Positions 26,353 to 35,838 are shown, counted from the stretch's first letter. The stretch is 64,000 nucleotides of DNA from Paraperlucidibaca baekdonensis (GCF_003387535.1 NZ_QUNR01000002.1:234514-298513); one strand, 5' to 3'. Numbers and translations are program-made. The notes: generated from the letters alone by a model not told the origin.

Positions 26353-28232
26353 GCGATGTCACGGCCAGCTTAACCGACCTCAGCGCGCGCGATGCCACGC
26401 ATGATGCGCAACGCCTGGCGAATTTGCGCGACACCATTAAGACGCTGCCCAATGATCCGGGCATCTACCGCATGCTCGATGCCTCCGGCGCGGTGCTGTA
26501 TGTGGGCAAGGCCAAGGTCTTAAAAAATCGCGTCAATTCGTATGTGGCTAAGCAGGTCGATAGCCCGAAAACGCGGGCACTGGTGGCGCGTATCGCGGCC
26601 ATTGAAGTGACGATTACGGCGTCGGAAACCGAGGCGCTGTTACTTGAGCAAACACTGATTAAGTCGCTGAAGCCGCCATTTAATATTTTATTGCGCGATG
26701 ACAAGAGTTATCCCTCGGTGTTGCTGACCGAGGGAGATGACTGGCCGCGACTGAGTTTTCATCGCGGCACCAAGCGCAAAAAAGGCCGTTATTTTGGCCC
26801 TTTCCCAAGCTCGGTGGCGGTGCGCGATAGCCTGAATTTATTGCAGAAGTTATTTCAGGTGCGGCAATGCGAGGACAGCTTTTTTCGCAATCGTGCGCGA
26901 CCGTGTTTGCAGCACCAAATTGGCCGCTGTCGGGCGCCGTGCGTGGGCCTGGTTAGCGACGAAGATTATCGTCGCGATGTCATGAATACGCGGCTGTTTT
27001 TGGAGGGCCGCAATGCCGAGGTCACCGACAATCTCATCGCGCGTATGGAGATGGCGGCGGAGACCTTGGACTTTGAGGCGGCGGCGCGCTATCGCGACCA
27101 ACTCAGCGCTTTGCGGCGTGTGCAAGAGCAGCAGTTTGTGCTGAGCGATGTCGGTTCGGCAGACGTTTTTGGCGTGGCGGCGCAGCCTGGTGGCGTTTGC
27201 GTGTCGGTATTGCAGGTGCGCGAAGGGCGCGTGTTAGGCAGTAAATCGTGGCATCCGAGTGTCTTTGGCGAGACCGCCGTGGCAGATATTCTCAGCGAAT
27301 TTTTGCCTTCTTATTATTTGCAGATCGGCGGTGGTCGTGTGTTGCCGCGCGAGATTATTGTGCCGGTAGACTTAGCCGACGATGTGGTGTTGGCCGATGC
27401 CTTGCGCCAGCAGTTTGGCCGTGAGATAGACATCAAGTCGCGGGTGCGCGAGACGCGTGCGGCATGGCTGACCATGGCGCAGCGCAATGCCGAATCGGCA
27501 TTGACGGCCAAGCTCAGTCATCGTGGTCATACCGCTGCGCGCTTTGCTGAGTTGCAGCGTGTGTTGGCGTTGGCCAAGCCCATTGCGCGCATGGAGTGTT
27601 TTGATATTTCGCACACCATGGGTGAGGCCACCGTGGCCTCTTGCGTGGTCTTCGATGCCGAGGGCCCGCGCGTGAAAGATTATCGCCGTTTTAATATCGA
27701 TGGCATCACGCCCGGCGATGATTATGCCGCCATGCATCAGGCCTTAATGCGCCGTTACAGCAAGCTCGGTGCTGCCGATGAGCGCCTGCCCGATGTGCTG
27801 TTTATCGATGGCGGCAAAGGCCAGCTGCGCCAGGCCATTGAGGTGTTTGAGACGCTCGGCATTACCTCGGTGCAGCTGGTCAGCATCGCCAAAGGCGAGG
27901 GCCGCAAGCCGGGTTTGGAGACGCTGCATTTTCCCGATCGCGAGCCGCTCAATCTCGATGCGCAATCGCTGGCGCTGCATTTGACCCAACACATCCGCGA
28001 TGAGGCGCATCGATTTGCCATTACCGGGCATCGCGCGCGGCGGGCGAAAGCGCGAAAAACATCAAGCCTGGAGGGTATCGATGGCGTGGGGCCGGCGCGC
28101 CGGCGCGCGCTCATCCAGCATTTCGGTGGATTGCCGGAGGTGCTGCGCGCCAGTGCTCATGATCTCGCGCGCGTGAGCGGCATCAGCGAGTCATTAGCAC
28201 AAACTATCTATGCTGCCTTGCACAGCCACTGA
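26349..28232 (+). CDS. uvrC: Excinuclease ABC subunit C
   Basis: UvrC (about 627 residues) makes both incisions in nucleotide-excision repair. The N-terminal GIY-YIG nuclease (PGIYRMLDASGAVLYVGKA) is followed by a Cys cluster (CEDSFFRNRARPCLQHQIGRC), a UVR motif (about 205-245), an RNase H-like nuclease (MECFDISHTMGE, DVLFIDGGKGQ) and C-terminal helix-hairpin-helix repeats. The ATG overlaps the regulator stop. The order gacA-uvrC-pgsA is conserved among pseudomonads and relatives. Confidence 0.97.
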   Translation: MSDVTASLTDLSARDATHDAQRLANLRDTIKTLPNDPGIYRMLDASGAVLYVGKAKVLKNRVNSYVAKQVDSPKTRALVARIAAIEVTITASETEALLLEQTLIKSLKPPFNILLRDDKSYPSVLLTEGDDWPRLSFHRGTKRKKGRYFGPFPSSVAVRDSLNLLQKLFQVRQCEDSFFRNRARPCLQHQIGRCRAPCVGLVSDEDYRRDVMNTRLFLEGRNAEVTDNLIARMEMAAETLDFEAAARYRDQLSALRRVQEQQFVLSDVGSADVFGVAAQPGGVCVSVLQVREGRVLGSKSWHPSVFGETAVADILSEFLPSYYLQIGGGRVLPREIIVPVDLADDVVLADALRQQFGREIDIKSRVRETRAAWLTMAQRNAESALTAKLSHRGHTAARFAELQRVLALAKPIARMECFDISHTMGEATVASCVVFDAEGPRVKDYRRFNIDGITPGDDYAAMHQALMRRYSKLGAADERLPDVLFIDGGKGQLRQAIEVFETLGITSVQLVSIAKGEGRKPGLETLHFPDREPLNLDAQSLALHLTQHIRDEAHRFAITGHRARRAKARKTSSLEGIDGVGPARRRALIQHFGGLPEVLRASAHDLARVSGISESLAQTIYAALHSH

Positions 28233-28267
28233 AGTTCTAGGATAGTCTGAGGCCTTATTTGCCGCGT

Positions 28268-28840
28268 ATGGAGACGGTGTTGGCTGCGCGACCGCTCTGG
28301 AACATCCCCAATATATTAACTGTCTCCCGTGTCGGCCTGATTCCGGTGCTGTTGGTGTTGGCGTATTCGCCCATTGGCTATCGCAACGAAATCGCCGCGG
28401 CGGTGTTTGCCTTTGCCGCCATAACCGATTGGTTCGATGGCTATTTGGCGCGCACGCTCAATCAAGGCTCGGCGTTTGGCCGCTTTTTAGACCCGGTCGC
28501 CGACAAGCTCATGGTCGCCGCGGCGCTGATTTTATTGGTCGAATGGCATGCCCATGTGGTCATGGTGGTGCCGGCGATTGTCATTATTTCGCGGGAAATC
28601 ACCATCTCGGCCTTGCGTGAATGGATGGCCGAAATCGGTCAGCGTGCGCAGGTCGCGGTCAGCGCCATTGGCAAATGGAAAACCGCTGCACAAATGGTCT
28701 CGATCACACTGTTGCTGCTCGATTGGTCGGCGCTTAACCCTCTGGCGTGGGGCCTGTTGTATATCTCCGTGGTGCTCACGCTCTGGTCGATGTGCATCTA
28801 TTTGGTCGCGGCGTGGCCCTCGCTAAGCGAAGCTGACTAA
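28268..28840 (+). CDS. pgsA: Phosphatidylglycerophosphate synthase
   Basis: This integral membrane enzyme of about 190 residues makes phosphatidylglycerophosphate from CDP-diacylglycerol and glycerol-3-phosphate. The CDP-alcohol phosphotransferase signature DWFDGYLARTLN, followed by GRFLDPVADK, is complete, and several membrane helices surround it. The ATG at 28268 is preferred; an in-frame TTG at 28259 is possible. It follows uvrC after 35 bp. Confidence 0.94.
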   Translation: METVLAARPLWNIPNILTVSRVGLIPVLLVLAYSPIGYRNEIAAAVFAFAAITDWFDGYLARTLNQGSAFGRFLDPVADKLMVAAALILLVEWHAHVVMVVPAIVIISREITISALREWMAEIGQRAQVAVSAIGKWKTAAQMVSITLLLLDWSALNPLAWGLLYISVVLTLWSMCIYLVAAWPSLSEAD

Positions 28841-28867
28841 ACTTTGCGCAGACAGTTGCGCAGGTGC

Positions 28868-28895
28868 TTGACTTGCCAAGCCCACCGGATAAAAT
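28868..28895 (+). promoter_or_regulatory. tRNA-Gly promoter with GC-rich discriminator
   Basis: TTGACT (28868-28873), a 16-bp spacer and TAAAAT (28890-28895) form a good sigma70 promoter. The -10 is followed by GCGCGCC, a GC-rich discriminator typical of stable-RNA promoters under stringent (ppGpp) control. The predicted start near 28902 lies about 28 nt before the mature tRNA. Confidence 0.7.
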
Positions 28896-28929
28896 GCGCG
28901 CCTGTTCAGATGGCTTGCCACTAAACATT

Positions 28930-29005
28930 GCGGGTGTAGCTCAGCTGGTAGAGCGCAACCTTGCCAAGGTTGAGGTCACGAGTTCGAGCCTCGTTACCCG
29001 CTCCA
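28930..29005 (+). tRNA. tRNA-Gly (anticodon GCC)
   Basis: This 76-nt cloverleaf has acceptor arms GCGGGTG/TACCCGC (with one G-T pair), D-stem GCTC/GAGC, anticodon stem CAACC/GGTTG around TTGCCAA (anticodon GCC), T-stem ACGAG/CTCGT with loop TTCGAGC, and an encoded CCA end preceded by T73. It has its own promoter and terminator, so it is a single-gene unit. Its place after pgsA matches the pseudomonad-type order. Confidence 0.97.
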
Positions 29006-29012
29006 AATCGAC

Positions 29013-29040
29013 AAAACGCCGACCACTGTGTCGGCGTTTT
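29013..29040 (+). terminator. Intrinsic terminator after tRNA-Gly
   Basis: AAAACGCCGAC and GTCGGCGTTTT form a perfect 11-bp stem with a 6-nt loop; the right arm ends in four T. It lies 7 nt after the tRNA CCA and separates it from murI. Confidence 0.85.
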
Positions 29041-29066
29041 GCTATGCTGCGTTATTGATTCGCTAG

Positions 29067-29882
29067 ATGGACTCGCGCATGGTCGCAACCGCCCGCTCCG
29101 CAATTGGTGTGTTTGACTCCGGCATCGGTGGCCTCACTGTGGTGCGGGCGCTCATGGAGCGGCTGCCGTTTGAAGATATTGTCTATTTTGGCGATACCGC
29201 GCGCGTACCCTATGGCGTTAAATCCAACGACACCATCCACAATTTCACCACGCAAATTGCTGACTTCCTACTCGACCGTGACGTCAAGCTGCTGATCATT
29301 GCCTGCAACACCATGGCGGCGGTGGCTGGCGATGCCGTGCGGGCGCGCTCGCCAGTGCCGGTGCTCGATGTCATTGATGCCGGTGCTCGCGCGGCGGTGG
29401 AGATTAGCCAGCGCGGCATTGGTGTGATTGGCACGCCAACGACCGTCAATTCCAATGCCTATGCGCGCAATATTCACGCCTTAAACCCAGCGCTCAGTGT
29501 TTATTCGCAGGCCTGCCCGCTGCTGGTGCCTTTGGTCGAAGAGGGCTGGCTCGAGCACGAGGTCACCAAGCTCACGCTGCAGGAATATTTAAAGCCGGTG
29601 TTTGTTGAGTCTATCGATGCGCTGGTGCTTGGCTGCACGCATTATCCGTTGCTAAAGCCCTTGATTGGTCAGGTGGCCGGCGCTGGCATTCGGCTGGTGG
29701 ACTCAGCGGTGACCATTGCCGAGCAAACCGCGCGCGTACTCACCGAGATGGACATGCACAACCCACAACGCGTGGCACCGCGTTATGACTATGTGGTGAC
29801 CGATATTCCGCTGCGCTTTCAGACCATTGGCTCGCGCTTTTTGGGGCGTGAGCTGAGTCATTTGGAGCAGGTGCGCTGGTAG
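29067..29882 (+). CDS. murI: Glutamate racemase
   Basis: MurI (271 residues) makes D-glutamate for peptidoglycan. GVFDSGIGGLTVVRAL, DTARVPYG, ACNTMAAV (first catalytic Cys) and GCTHYPLL (second catalytic Cys) are all present. Two ATG codons 12 bp apart (29067, 29079) could start it, and neither has a strong ribosome-binding site. It stands alone between the tRNA terminator and glpD. Confidence 0.95.
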   Translation: MDSRMVATARSAIGVFDSGIGGLTVVRALMERLPFEDIVYFGDTARVPYGVKSNDTIHNFTTQIADFLLDRDVKLLIIACNTMAAVAGDAVRARSPVPVLDVIDAGARAAVEISQRGIGVIGTPTTVNSNAYARNIHALNPALSVYSQACPLLVPLVEEGWLEHEVTKLTLQEYLKPVFVESIDALVLGCTHYPLLKPLIGQVAGAGIRLVDSAVTIAEQTARVLTEMDMHNPQRVAPRYDYVVTDIPLRFQTIGSRFLGRELSHLEQVRW

Positions 29883-30014
29883 GGGCGCCACCGCCGAAGC
29901 GCGTGAGATGCACCGCTAACCCCGCCACGCTGACTTGTCAGTCGGTCGTTGAAGCCCACACGCGTAAACATTTCGTTACACTAGCGCCGATTTTTTGCTC
30001 AGGAGAGGCGCCCG

Positions 30015-31613
30015 GTGATCGATGCACGCACGCAGCAATGGCAGACACTAACCACTACCGCCTGGGATGTGCTGGTTATTGGCGGCGGCATTACAGGTGC
30101 TGGCGTGGCGCGCGAAGCGGTGCGTCGCGGCCTGCGCACTGCGCTGATTGAGCAGGGTGATTACAGCTGGGGCACCTCCAGTCGCTCATCGAAACTGGTG
30201 CATGGCGGCCTGCGCTACATCGCCCAAGGTGAGGTGCGGCTGACCTGGCATTCGCTCACCGAGCGCGAGCGTTTGCTGCGCGAGGCGCCGGGTTTGGTGG
30301 AGCGTATGGGCTTTCATTTTGCCCATTTCAAACGCGTGTTTCCGGGGCGCTGGGCCTTCCAGCTCTTGATCATGGTCTACGACCTGCTCGCCGGCGTGCG
30401 CGACCATCGCTATTTTAAAAAGCTGAATTTCCTGGCCCGCATGCCCGGTTTTCGCAGCGACAAGCTCACCGGTGCCACGCGTTACACCGATGCCGTGGTT
30501 GACGATTCGCGCTTGGTGCAGCGTGTGCTTGATGAAGCCGTGGCCGATGGCTTGGTGATGCTCAATTACGTGAAAGCCAGTGATTTAGTGATGACCAATG
30601 ACCGCGTCACGGGTCTCTGCCTACACGATGTGGCTGAGACGAGTTTAGCCTCTGCGAGTCACTCCTCGGGCACGGTGGTGGCGGCGAAAGCCGTGATCAA
30701 TGCCACTGGCGCGTGGGCCGATCGTCTGCGCAGCAACCTCATCGATGAGGTGCGCATTCGGCCCTTGCGCGGCAGCCATTTGGTGTTTGCGCACGAGCGC
30801 TTGCCAATCACCGAGGCCTTAATTTGTCATCACCCCGATGACCAGCGCGTGATGTTCGTCTACCCCTGGGAAGGCCGTACAGTGGTTGGCACGACTGATC
30901 TAGACCATCGCGACGATATGGATTTGGAAGCCGTACTCAGCACGGATGAAATGCACTATATGTTGCGCGGCATCAATGCCCAATTTCCAAGCGCGGCCTT
31001 TACGGTGGAAGACATTATCTCGACGTGGTCGGGCGTGCGACCGGTGGTTAGCGCCGGCGATGGCAGCGACCCATCGAAGGAAAGCCGCAGCCACAGCGTC
31101 TGGAATGACCAAGGGCTAATTACCGTGACCGGCGGCAAGCTCACGACGTTCCGCCTCATTGCCCTCGATGCGTTGCGCTCCGCCGCCGCGCAATTGGGCA
31201 TTACTGTGCGTGATGATGGCGCCGCCGTGTTTCGCGCGCCGCAATCGGGCACGCCTCCTGCGCATTTGAGTGCGGCGATGTTTGCTCATGTGGTGGCGCG
31301 TTTTGGCATTCACACCCAGCGCTTTTTACGTGAGATGCCCGCCGGCGAGCTTGAGCCGATTGCCGACACCAAAACTGTTGTGGCTGAATTACGCTGGGCC
31401 TGTCGCCATGAGCAAGTCGTGCATCTCGATGATTTGCTGCTGCGCCGTGTGCGCCTAGGTTTGCTTTTACCGCGCGGCGGCCTCTCGGCGCTGCCCATGC
31501 TCGATGGCATATTGCGTGATGAATTAGGCTGGTCGGCGGAAAAAATTGCCGCTGAGCGTGTACGCTATGAGGGCATTTGGCGGCGTTATTATTCCTTGCC
31601 GCCTCAGTCGTAA
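30015..31613 (+). CDS. glpD: Aerobic glycerol-3-phosphate dehydrogenase
   Basis: GlpD (532 residues) is a membrane-associated flavoenzyme that oxidises glycerol-3-phosphate to dihydroxyacetone phosphate and feeds electrons to quinone. DVLVIGGGITGAGVAREAVRRG is the FAD-binding loop, and SSRSSKLVHGGLRYI, the family FAD signature, follows. VVGTTDLDH and TVTGGKLTTFR lie in the C-terminal half. The GTG start follows AGGAG by 9 nt. It works with GlpK (11516) and probably the glycerophosphodiesterase (32524). Confidence 0.95.
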   Translation: MIDARTQQWQTLTTTAWDVLVIGGGITGAGVAREAVRRGLRTALIEQGDYSWGTSSRSSKLVHGGLRYIAQGEVRLTWHSLTERERLLREAPGLVERMGFHFAHFKRVFPGRWAFQLLIMVYDLLAGVRDHRYFKKLNFLARMPGFRSDKLTGATRYTDAVVDDSRLVQRVLDEAVADGLVMLNYVKASDLVMTNDRVTGLCLHDVAETSLASASHSSGTVVAAKAVINATGAWADRLRSNLIDEVRIRPLRGSHLVFAHERLPITEALICHHPDDQRVMFVYPWEGRTVVGTTDLDHRDDMDLEAVLSTDEMHYMLRGINAQFPSAAFTVEDIISTWSGVRPVVSAGDGSDPSKESRSHSVWNDQGLITVTGGKLTTFRLIALDALRSAAAQLGITVRDDGAAVFRAPQSGTPPAHLSAAMFAHVVARFGIHTQRFLREMPAGELEPIADTKTVVAELRWACRHEQVVHLDDLLLRRVRLGLLLPRGGLSALPMLDGILRDELGWSAEKIAAERVRYEGIWRRYYSLPPQS

Positions 31614-31670
31614 GCGCGTAATTTGCGCAGTCTTATGGCCGCTTAGCGCCACTTTTTTGGAGCCCCGCCA

Positions 31671-32522
31671 ATGACGCTTTCATCGATTTCTCGCGCGTTC
31701 AGCACCGCCGCTTTAGTTGCGCTCAGCCTGAGCGCCTGCACCACCACCACGCAGCAAGGTGCCACGGGCATCACGCGCTCGCAGCTGTTGTTGGTGTCGT
31801 CGGCGGAAGTAGAAACGATGGCGGCGCAGAGCTATGAAAAAGAGCTGCAAAGCGCGGCCAATAAGCGCGCGCTAAACACCGACAAAGCCAATTTAGAGCG
31901 TATTCGCCGCATTGCCGACCGACTGATTCCGCAGGTGTCCGCGTTTCGCAGCGATGCGCTGGCGTGGCGCTGGGAGGTCAATTTAGAAACCCGTGATGAG
32001 CTCAATGCCTATTGCGCGCCGGGCGGCAAAATCATGTTTTTCACCGGCATCATCACCAAGTTAAAACTCACCGATGATGAAATCGCCGCCATCATGGGCC
32101 ACGAAATTGCCCATGCCTTGCGTGAGCATGGCCGCGAGCGCGTGTCGCAGGCCTATGCGCAAAATGCCGGCCTCGGCATTGTCGGTGCTATCACGGGCAT
32201 GTCGCAGGGCACCAGTGCCTTGTTGCAGCAGGCCGCACAGATTGGCCTGACTTTGCCGAATGGTCGTGGCCAAGAATCCGAGGCCGATATCATGGGCTTG
32301 GAGTTGCTGGCGCGCGCTGGCTATAACCCGCAAGCGGCGGTCACGCTGTGGCAAAAAATGGCGGCTGCCACGGGCAACAGCAGCGGCTCATTTTTAAGCA
32401 CGCACCCGGGCAATGCCCAGCGCATTAAAGACTTGCAAGCCGCGATGCCGAAGGTCATGGCGCTGTATCAGCAAGCTAAGCGCAATCCGGCACCGAGTCG
32501 CGCCATTGTGCCGCGTAGCTAG
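31671..32522 (+). CDS. M48-family metallopeptidase, lipoprotein (LoiP-like)
   Basis: This protein of 283 residues has a lipoprotein signal (ALVALSLSAC, lipid-modified Cys23). The M48 zinc motif GHEIAHALREH is present, with a downstream QESEADIMGLEL providing the third ligand. It resembles YggG/LoiP proteases that cleave misfolded envelope proteins. An outer-membrane location is likely, since no Asp follows the Cys at +2. Its stop lies 1 bp before the end of the convergent phosphodiesterase gene. Confidence 0.88.
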   Translation: MTLSSISRAFSTAALVALSLSACTTTTQQGATGITRSQLLLVSSAEVETMAAQSYEKELQSAANKRALNTDKANLERIRRIADRLIPQVSAFRSDALAWRWEVNLETRDELNAYCAPGGKIMFFTGIITKLKLTDDEIAAIMGHEIAHALREHGRERVSQAYAQNAGLGIVGAITGMSQGTSALLQQAAQIGLTLPNGRGQESEADIMGLELLARAGYNPQAAVTLWQKMAAATGNSSGSFLSTHPGNAQRIKDLQAAMPKVMALYQQAKRNPAPSRAIVPRS

Positions 32523-32523
32523 G

Positions 32524-33264
32524 TCACGCCAGCCAGTTTCTTGCCGCGCTGGGCACATCGGTAATCAGACCATCCACGCCCATCGCCGCCAAGGCTTGCG
32601 CTTGCGCGGCGTCGTTAACGGTCCACGTTGAGACCCACAAATCGGCGGCATGCGCCTGAGCGACTAACTCAGCTGTGAGCAATTTGGCCTGTGGGCCAAT
32701 GGCATTGCAGCCGAGCGCTAGCGCCACCTGCACGATGTCGCCAGCAAAATCCTCTTCGGCTAAAAAGCCGCGCGGCAAACTCGGCGCATGCTGTTGTAAT
32801 TGGTACAATAAGCGCGGATTAAACGAGGTACAGCGGGCACGGCCCGCGAGCGCGAACTGCTGCCAATATGCCGGCAGCGCTGCCACCACAGCGCGTTCGT
32901 CGGCCTCGTCTTGGACCTTTAACTCAAGCTCAATGTGGGCAAAGTCGGTGAGCTCCATGAGCACCTGCGCCAGTGTTGGCACACCTTCATGCAGCGGCCA
33001 CGGCGCAAAATCATAGCGCGCGTGGGTGGGCTGATGGCAGGCATCAAGCGTTGCCAAAGCCGCCGCCGTATGCGCGCGCACTAAGCCGTGACCGGAGGTG
33101 GTGCGCGATAGCTCGGCATCGTGGATGACCACGAGCTCGCCGTCGGCACTTAGGTGAATATCGAGCTCCACCGCACGCACGCCGAGCGCGCGCAAATGCC
33201 GGAACCCGGCTAGCGTATTTTCCGGCGCCTCAGCGCGTGCGCCGCGATGGCCAATTAATCGCAT
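32524..33264 (-). CDS. ugpQ: Cytoplasmic glycerophosphodiester phosphodiesterase
   Basis: This GDPD-family enzyme of about 246 residues releases glycerol-3-phosphate from deacylated phospholipids. LIGHRGARAEAPENTLAGF (catalytic His and metal site), VELDIHLSADGELVVIHD and VSTWTVND are conserved. There is no signal peptide, so it is like UgpQ rather than periplasmic GlpQ. The start at 33264 has GGAG upstream. It is divergent from the lol genes. Confidence 0.9.
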   Translation of the reverse strand: MRLIGHRGARAEAPENTLAGFRHLRALGVRAVELDIHLSADGELVVIHDAELSRTTSGHGLVRAHTAAALATLDACHQPTHARYDFAPWPLHEGVPTLAQVLMELTDFAHIELELKVQDEADERAVVAALPAYWQQFALAGRARCTSFNPRLLYQLQQHAPSLPRGFLAEEDFAGDIVQVALALGCNAIGPQAKLLTAELVAQAHAADLWVSTWTVNDAAQAQALAAMGVDGLITDVPSAARNWLA

Positions 33265-33325
33265 GCCATTCTCCTCAATGATGCTATCTCGCCAAACTAC
33301 TGTGGCTATGGTGTAATCGCGCCCC

Positions 33326-34561
33326 ATGTATACACCACTCTCTATGTTTATCGGGCTGCGCTACACGCGTGCGCGCCGCCGCGACCAATTTATCTCTTTC
33401 ATGTCCTTGAGCTCGATGATCGGGCTGATGCTCGGCGTGGCGGTGCTGATTACCGTGCTCTCGGTGATGAACGGTTTCGACCGCGAACTCAAGCAGCGCA
33501 TCTTGGGCATGGTCTCGCAATCGACCATCCACGCCACTGAGCCGGTGCAGAATTGGCGCAAACTCGTTGAGCTCGCCGAGGCTAGCCCCGGAGTGACCTC
33601 CGCCGCGCCGATGTCGCAGGTGCAGGGCATGCTCACCGCTAATGGCCAAGTCAATGGCGCGGTGATCACCGGCATTGCGCCTGAGTTTGAGAAAAATGTC
33701 TCGATTTTGCCGGCGTTTATGAAGCAAGGGGCCTTGAGCGATTTAAGTGATGGCGGCTATGGCATTGTGCTCGGTCAGCAATTGGCCGATGTACTCGGTG
33801 TGCGCCAAGGCGATTCGGTCACCTTGGTGATGCCCGAGGCCACGCTGAGTGCCGCCGGCGTGATTCCACGCTTTAAACGCTTTACCGTGGTCGGCGTCTT
33901 TAAAGTGGGTGCCGAGGTCGATGGCCTCTTGGCCTATGTGCATTACGCCGATGCCGGGCGCTTACTACGCATTGGCGACCGCGTGCAGGGTGTGCGCTTA
34001 AAAGTCGATGACCTGTTTGCCGTGCGCGCCACCAATGAGCGTTTGCTGGCCAGTTTGCCGCCGTATTTTTACGCCAGCGATTGGACGCAAACGCAGGGCA
34101 GCCTGTTTAACGCCATCAAGATGGAAAAGGCCATGATGTCATTGCTGCTGCTGCTGATTGTTGCCGTGGCGGCATTCAACATCGTCTCCAGCTTGGTCAT
34201 GGTGGTTAATGACAAAAAGTCCGACATCGCCATTTTGCGCACGCTCGGCGCCACGCCGGGCATGATTCAGCGCATCTTCTTGGTGCAAGGCACCGCCGTG
34301 GGCTTGGGCGGTACGATTGCCGGTGTGGGCTTGGGCGTGCTGTTATCGCTCACGGTCAGTGACCTTGCAGCCGCCTATGAGCGCCTCATGCATGTGCGCC
34401 TATTTGATGCCTATTTTGTCAATTATCTGCCCACGCAACTCGATTGGTTCGATGTCACGTGGGTGGGTCTGACGGCGTTTATTCTGAGCTTTTTGGCCAC
34501 GATTTATCCGGCGCGTCAAGCTGGGCGCATTCAACCGGCTGAGGCACTGCGCTATGAGTGA
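33326..34561 (+). CDS. Lipoprotein-releasing ABC transporter permease (LolC/E/F)
   Basis: This permease of 411 residues has an N-terminal membrane segment (SLSSMIGLMLGVAVLITVLSVMN, about 27-50), a large periplasmic domain and three C-terminal membrane segments with a FtsX-type fold. FIGLRYTRARRRDQFISF is the typical start. Only one permease gene accompanies lolD here: the gene on the other side of lolD is DUF2062. It is therefore probably a LolF-type homodimer, as in Acinetobacter, unless a second permease lies elsewhere. It overlaps lolD by 8 bp. The complex extracts lipoproteins from the inner membrane to LolA. Confidence 0.9.
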   Translation: MYTPLSMFIGLRYTRARRRDQFISFMSLSSMIGLMLGVAVLITVLSVMNGFDRELKQRILGMVSQSTIHATEPVQNWRKLVELAEASPGVTSAAPMSQVQGMLTANGQVNGAVITGIAPEFEKNVSILPAFMKQGALSDLSDGGYGIVLGQQLADVLGVRQGDSVTLVMPEATLSAAGVIPRFKRFTVVGVFKVGAEVDGLLAYVHYADAGRLLRIGDRVQGVRLKVDDLFAVRATNERLLASLPPYFYASDWTQTQGSLFNAIKMEKAMMSLLLLLIVAVAAFNIVSSLVMVVNDKKSDIAILRTLGATPGMIQRIFLVQGTAVGLGGTIAGVGLGVLLSLTVSDLAAAYERLMHVRLFDAYFVNYLPTQLDWFDVTWVGLTAFILSFLATIYPARQAGRIQPAEALRYE

Positions 34562-35237
34562 GATCGTCTTAAGCGCTCAGGCGCTCGGCCAGCAATTTAG
34601 CGAGGGCCCGCAAGCCATCACCGTGCTCACCGAGGTGAGCTTTCAGGTCGCGCGCGGTGAGCGTGTGGCGATTGTTGGGCGCTCGGGCTCGGGCAAAACC
34701 ACCTTGCTGCATTTGCTCGGCGGTTTGGAGCTGCCCAGTAGCGGGCGTGTTGAGTTGATGGGCCGCGATTTGGCCAGCCTCAGCGAAGCGCAGCGCAGCC
34801 AGTTGCGCAATCAGCACATCGGCTTTGTCTATCAGCTCCATCATCTGTTGCCTGAGTTTACGGCGCTGGAAAATGTCGCCTTGCCAGCCGTCATTGGCGG
34901 CTTGAAACCGGCGCTGGCGTTTGCTAAAGCGCGAGATTTATTGGCGCGAGTGGGGCTGTCTGAGCGCGTCGAGCATAAGCCATCGGAGCTTTCCGGCGGT
35001 GAGCGTCAGCGTGTGGCGTTGGCGCGGGCTTTGGTCAACGAGCCGGCCATTGTGCTAGCTGATGAGCCCACGGGGAACTTAGATCGGGATACGGCAGAGG
35101 CCATTCATCAGCTCATTGTGGAACTCAATGAGTCGCTGGGCACGAGCTTTATTATTGTCACGCACGAAGAGCGCTTAGCGGCGCTGGCGCATCGGCGCTT
35201 GAGCATGACGAGTGGCGCGTTGGTCGAGGTTGACTAG
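34554..35237 (+). CDS. lolD: Lipoprotein-releasing ABC transporter ATPase LolD
   Basis: LolD (227 residues) powers lipoprotein release. Walker A GRSGSGKTT, signature LSGGERQRVALARAL, Walker B VLADEPTGNLD and the switch His (IVTHEE) are intact. Its start overlaps the permease gene by 8 bp, so both subunits are made together. Confidence 0.95.
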   Translation: MSEIVLSAQALGQQFSEGPQAITVLTEVSFQVARGERVAIVGRSGSGKTTLLHLLGGLELPSSGRVELMGRDLASLSEAQRSQLRNQHIGFVYQLHHLLPEFTALENVALPAVIGGLKPALAFAKARDLLARVGLSERVEHKPSELSGGERQRVALARALVNEPAIVLADEPTGNLDRDTAEAIHQLIVELNESLGTSFIIVTHEERLAALAHRRLSMTSGALVEVD

Positions 35238-35244
35238 CCGCTGC

Positions 35245-35838
35245 TTAGTCTTTGGGGTCGCTCGATGATGCATTGGGCTGCTTGCGCGCGAGGCGCTCGG
35301 CCAGGCGCTTATGCCAGGCGCGTATCACATGCCATCGCCAGAAATAGCGCATGCCGATATAACCAATCGTGCCCAAAATCAGCCCCAGCAACAGCGAGCC
35401 GAGAAAGAATGGTTTGAGCTGCTGTAGCAGGCCCGGCTCGAAAGCATCAACGGGAGCGTCGGACATGTGCATGGCGCGCGTGGCCAAATGCTCCAATTGA
35501 TGCCAGCTGAGCATGGGCACATCTAAAATATAGCTACCAAACCAATAGCCGCTGTACATAAACGGTAGCAGTGTGAGTGGGTTGGTGAGCCATACCAGCA
35601 GAATAATCAGCGGCAAATTGATGCGAAATAAAATCGCGATGGCGGTGGCCGGAACCATCTGAAAGGGTATCGGTAAAAATGCGCAAAACAGACCCCAAAA
35701 CATCGCCCACGAGGCTGAGCGTCGATTGAGATGCCACAAGCTCGGGTCGCTGAGGCGATTACGCAAAAAACCGAGGCCCTTCATCTCGCGGATTTGCTCC
35801 GGAGACGGTAGGTAGCGACGAATAAAAGCCTTGGCCAT
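35245..35838 (-). CDS. DUF2062 membrane protein
   Basis: This protein of 197 residues contains the DUF2062 domain. SWAMFWGLFCAFLPIPFQMV and LIILLVWLTNPLTLLPFMYSGYW form membrane segments, and a third lies at about 150-170. The tail is basic and probably cytoplasmic. The function is not known. It is commonly found beside lol and comEC genes in this group. It is convergent with lolD and divergent from comEC. Confidence 0.85.
   Translation of the reverse strand: MAKAFIRRYLPSPEQIREMKGLGFLRNRLSDPSLWHLNRRSASWAMFWGLFCAFLPIPFQMVPATAIAILFRINLPLIILLVWLTNPLTLLPFMYSGYWFGSYILDVPMLSWHQLEHLATRAMHMSDAPVDAFEPGLLQQLKPFFLGSLLLGLILGTIGYIGMRYFWRWHVIRAWHKRLAERLARKQPNASSSDPKD

Noticed and set aside
30186-31510. 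Several antisense frames inside glpD
   Set aside because: GC-rich codon use yields long antisense frames; none has a start context or family motifs.
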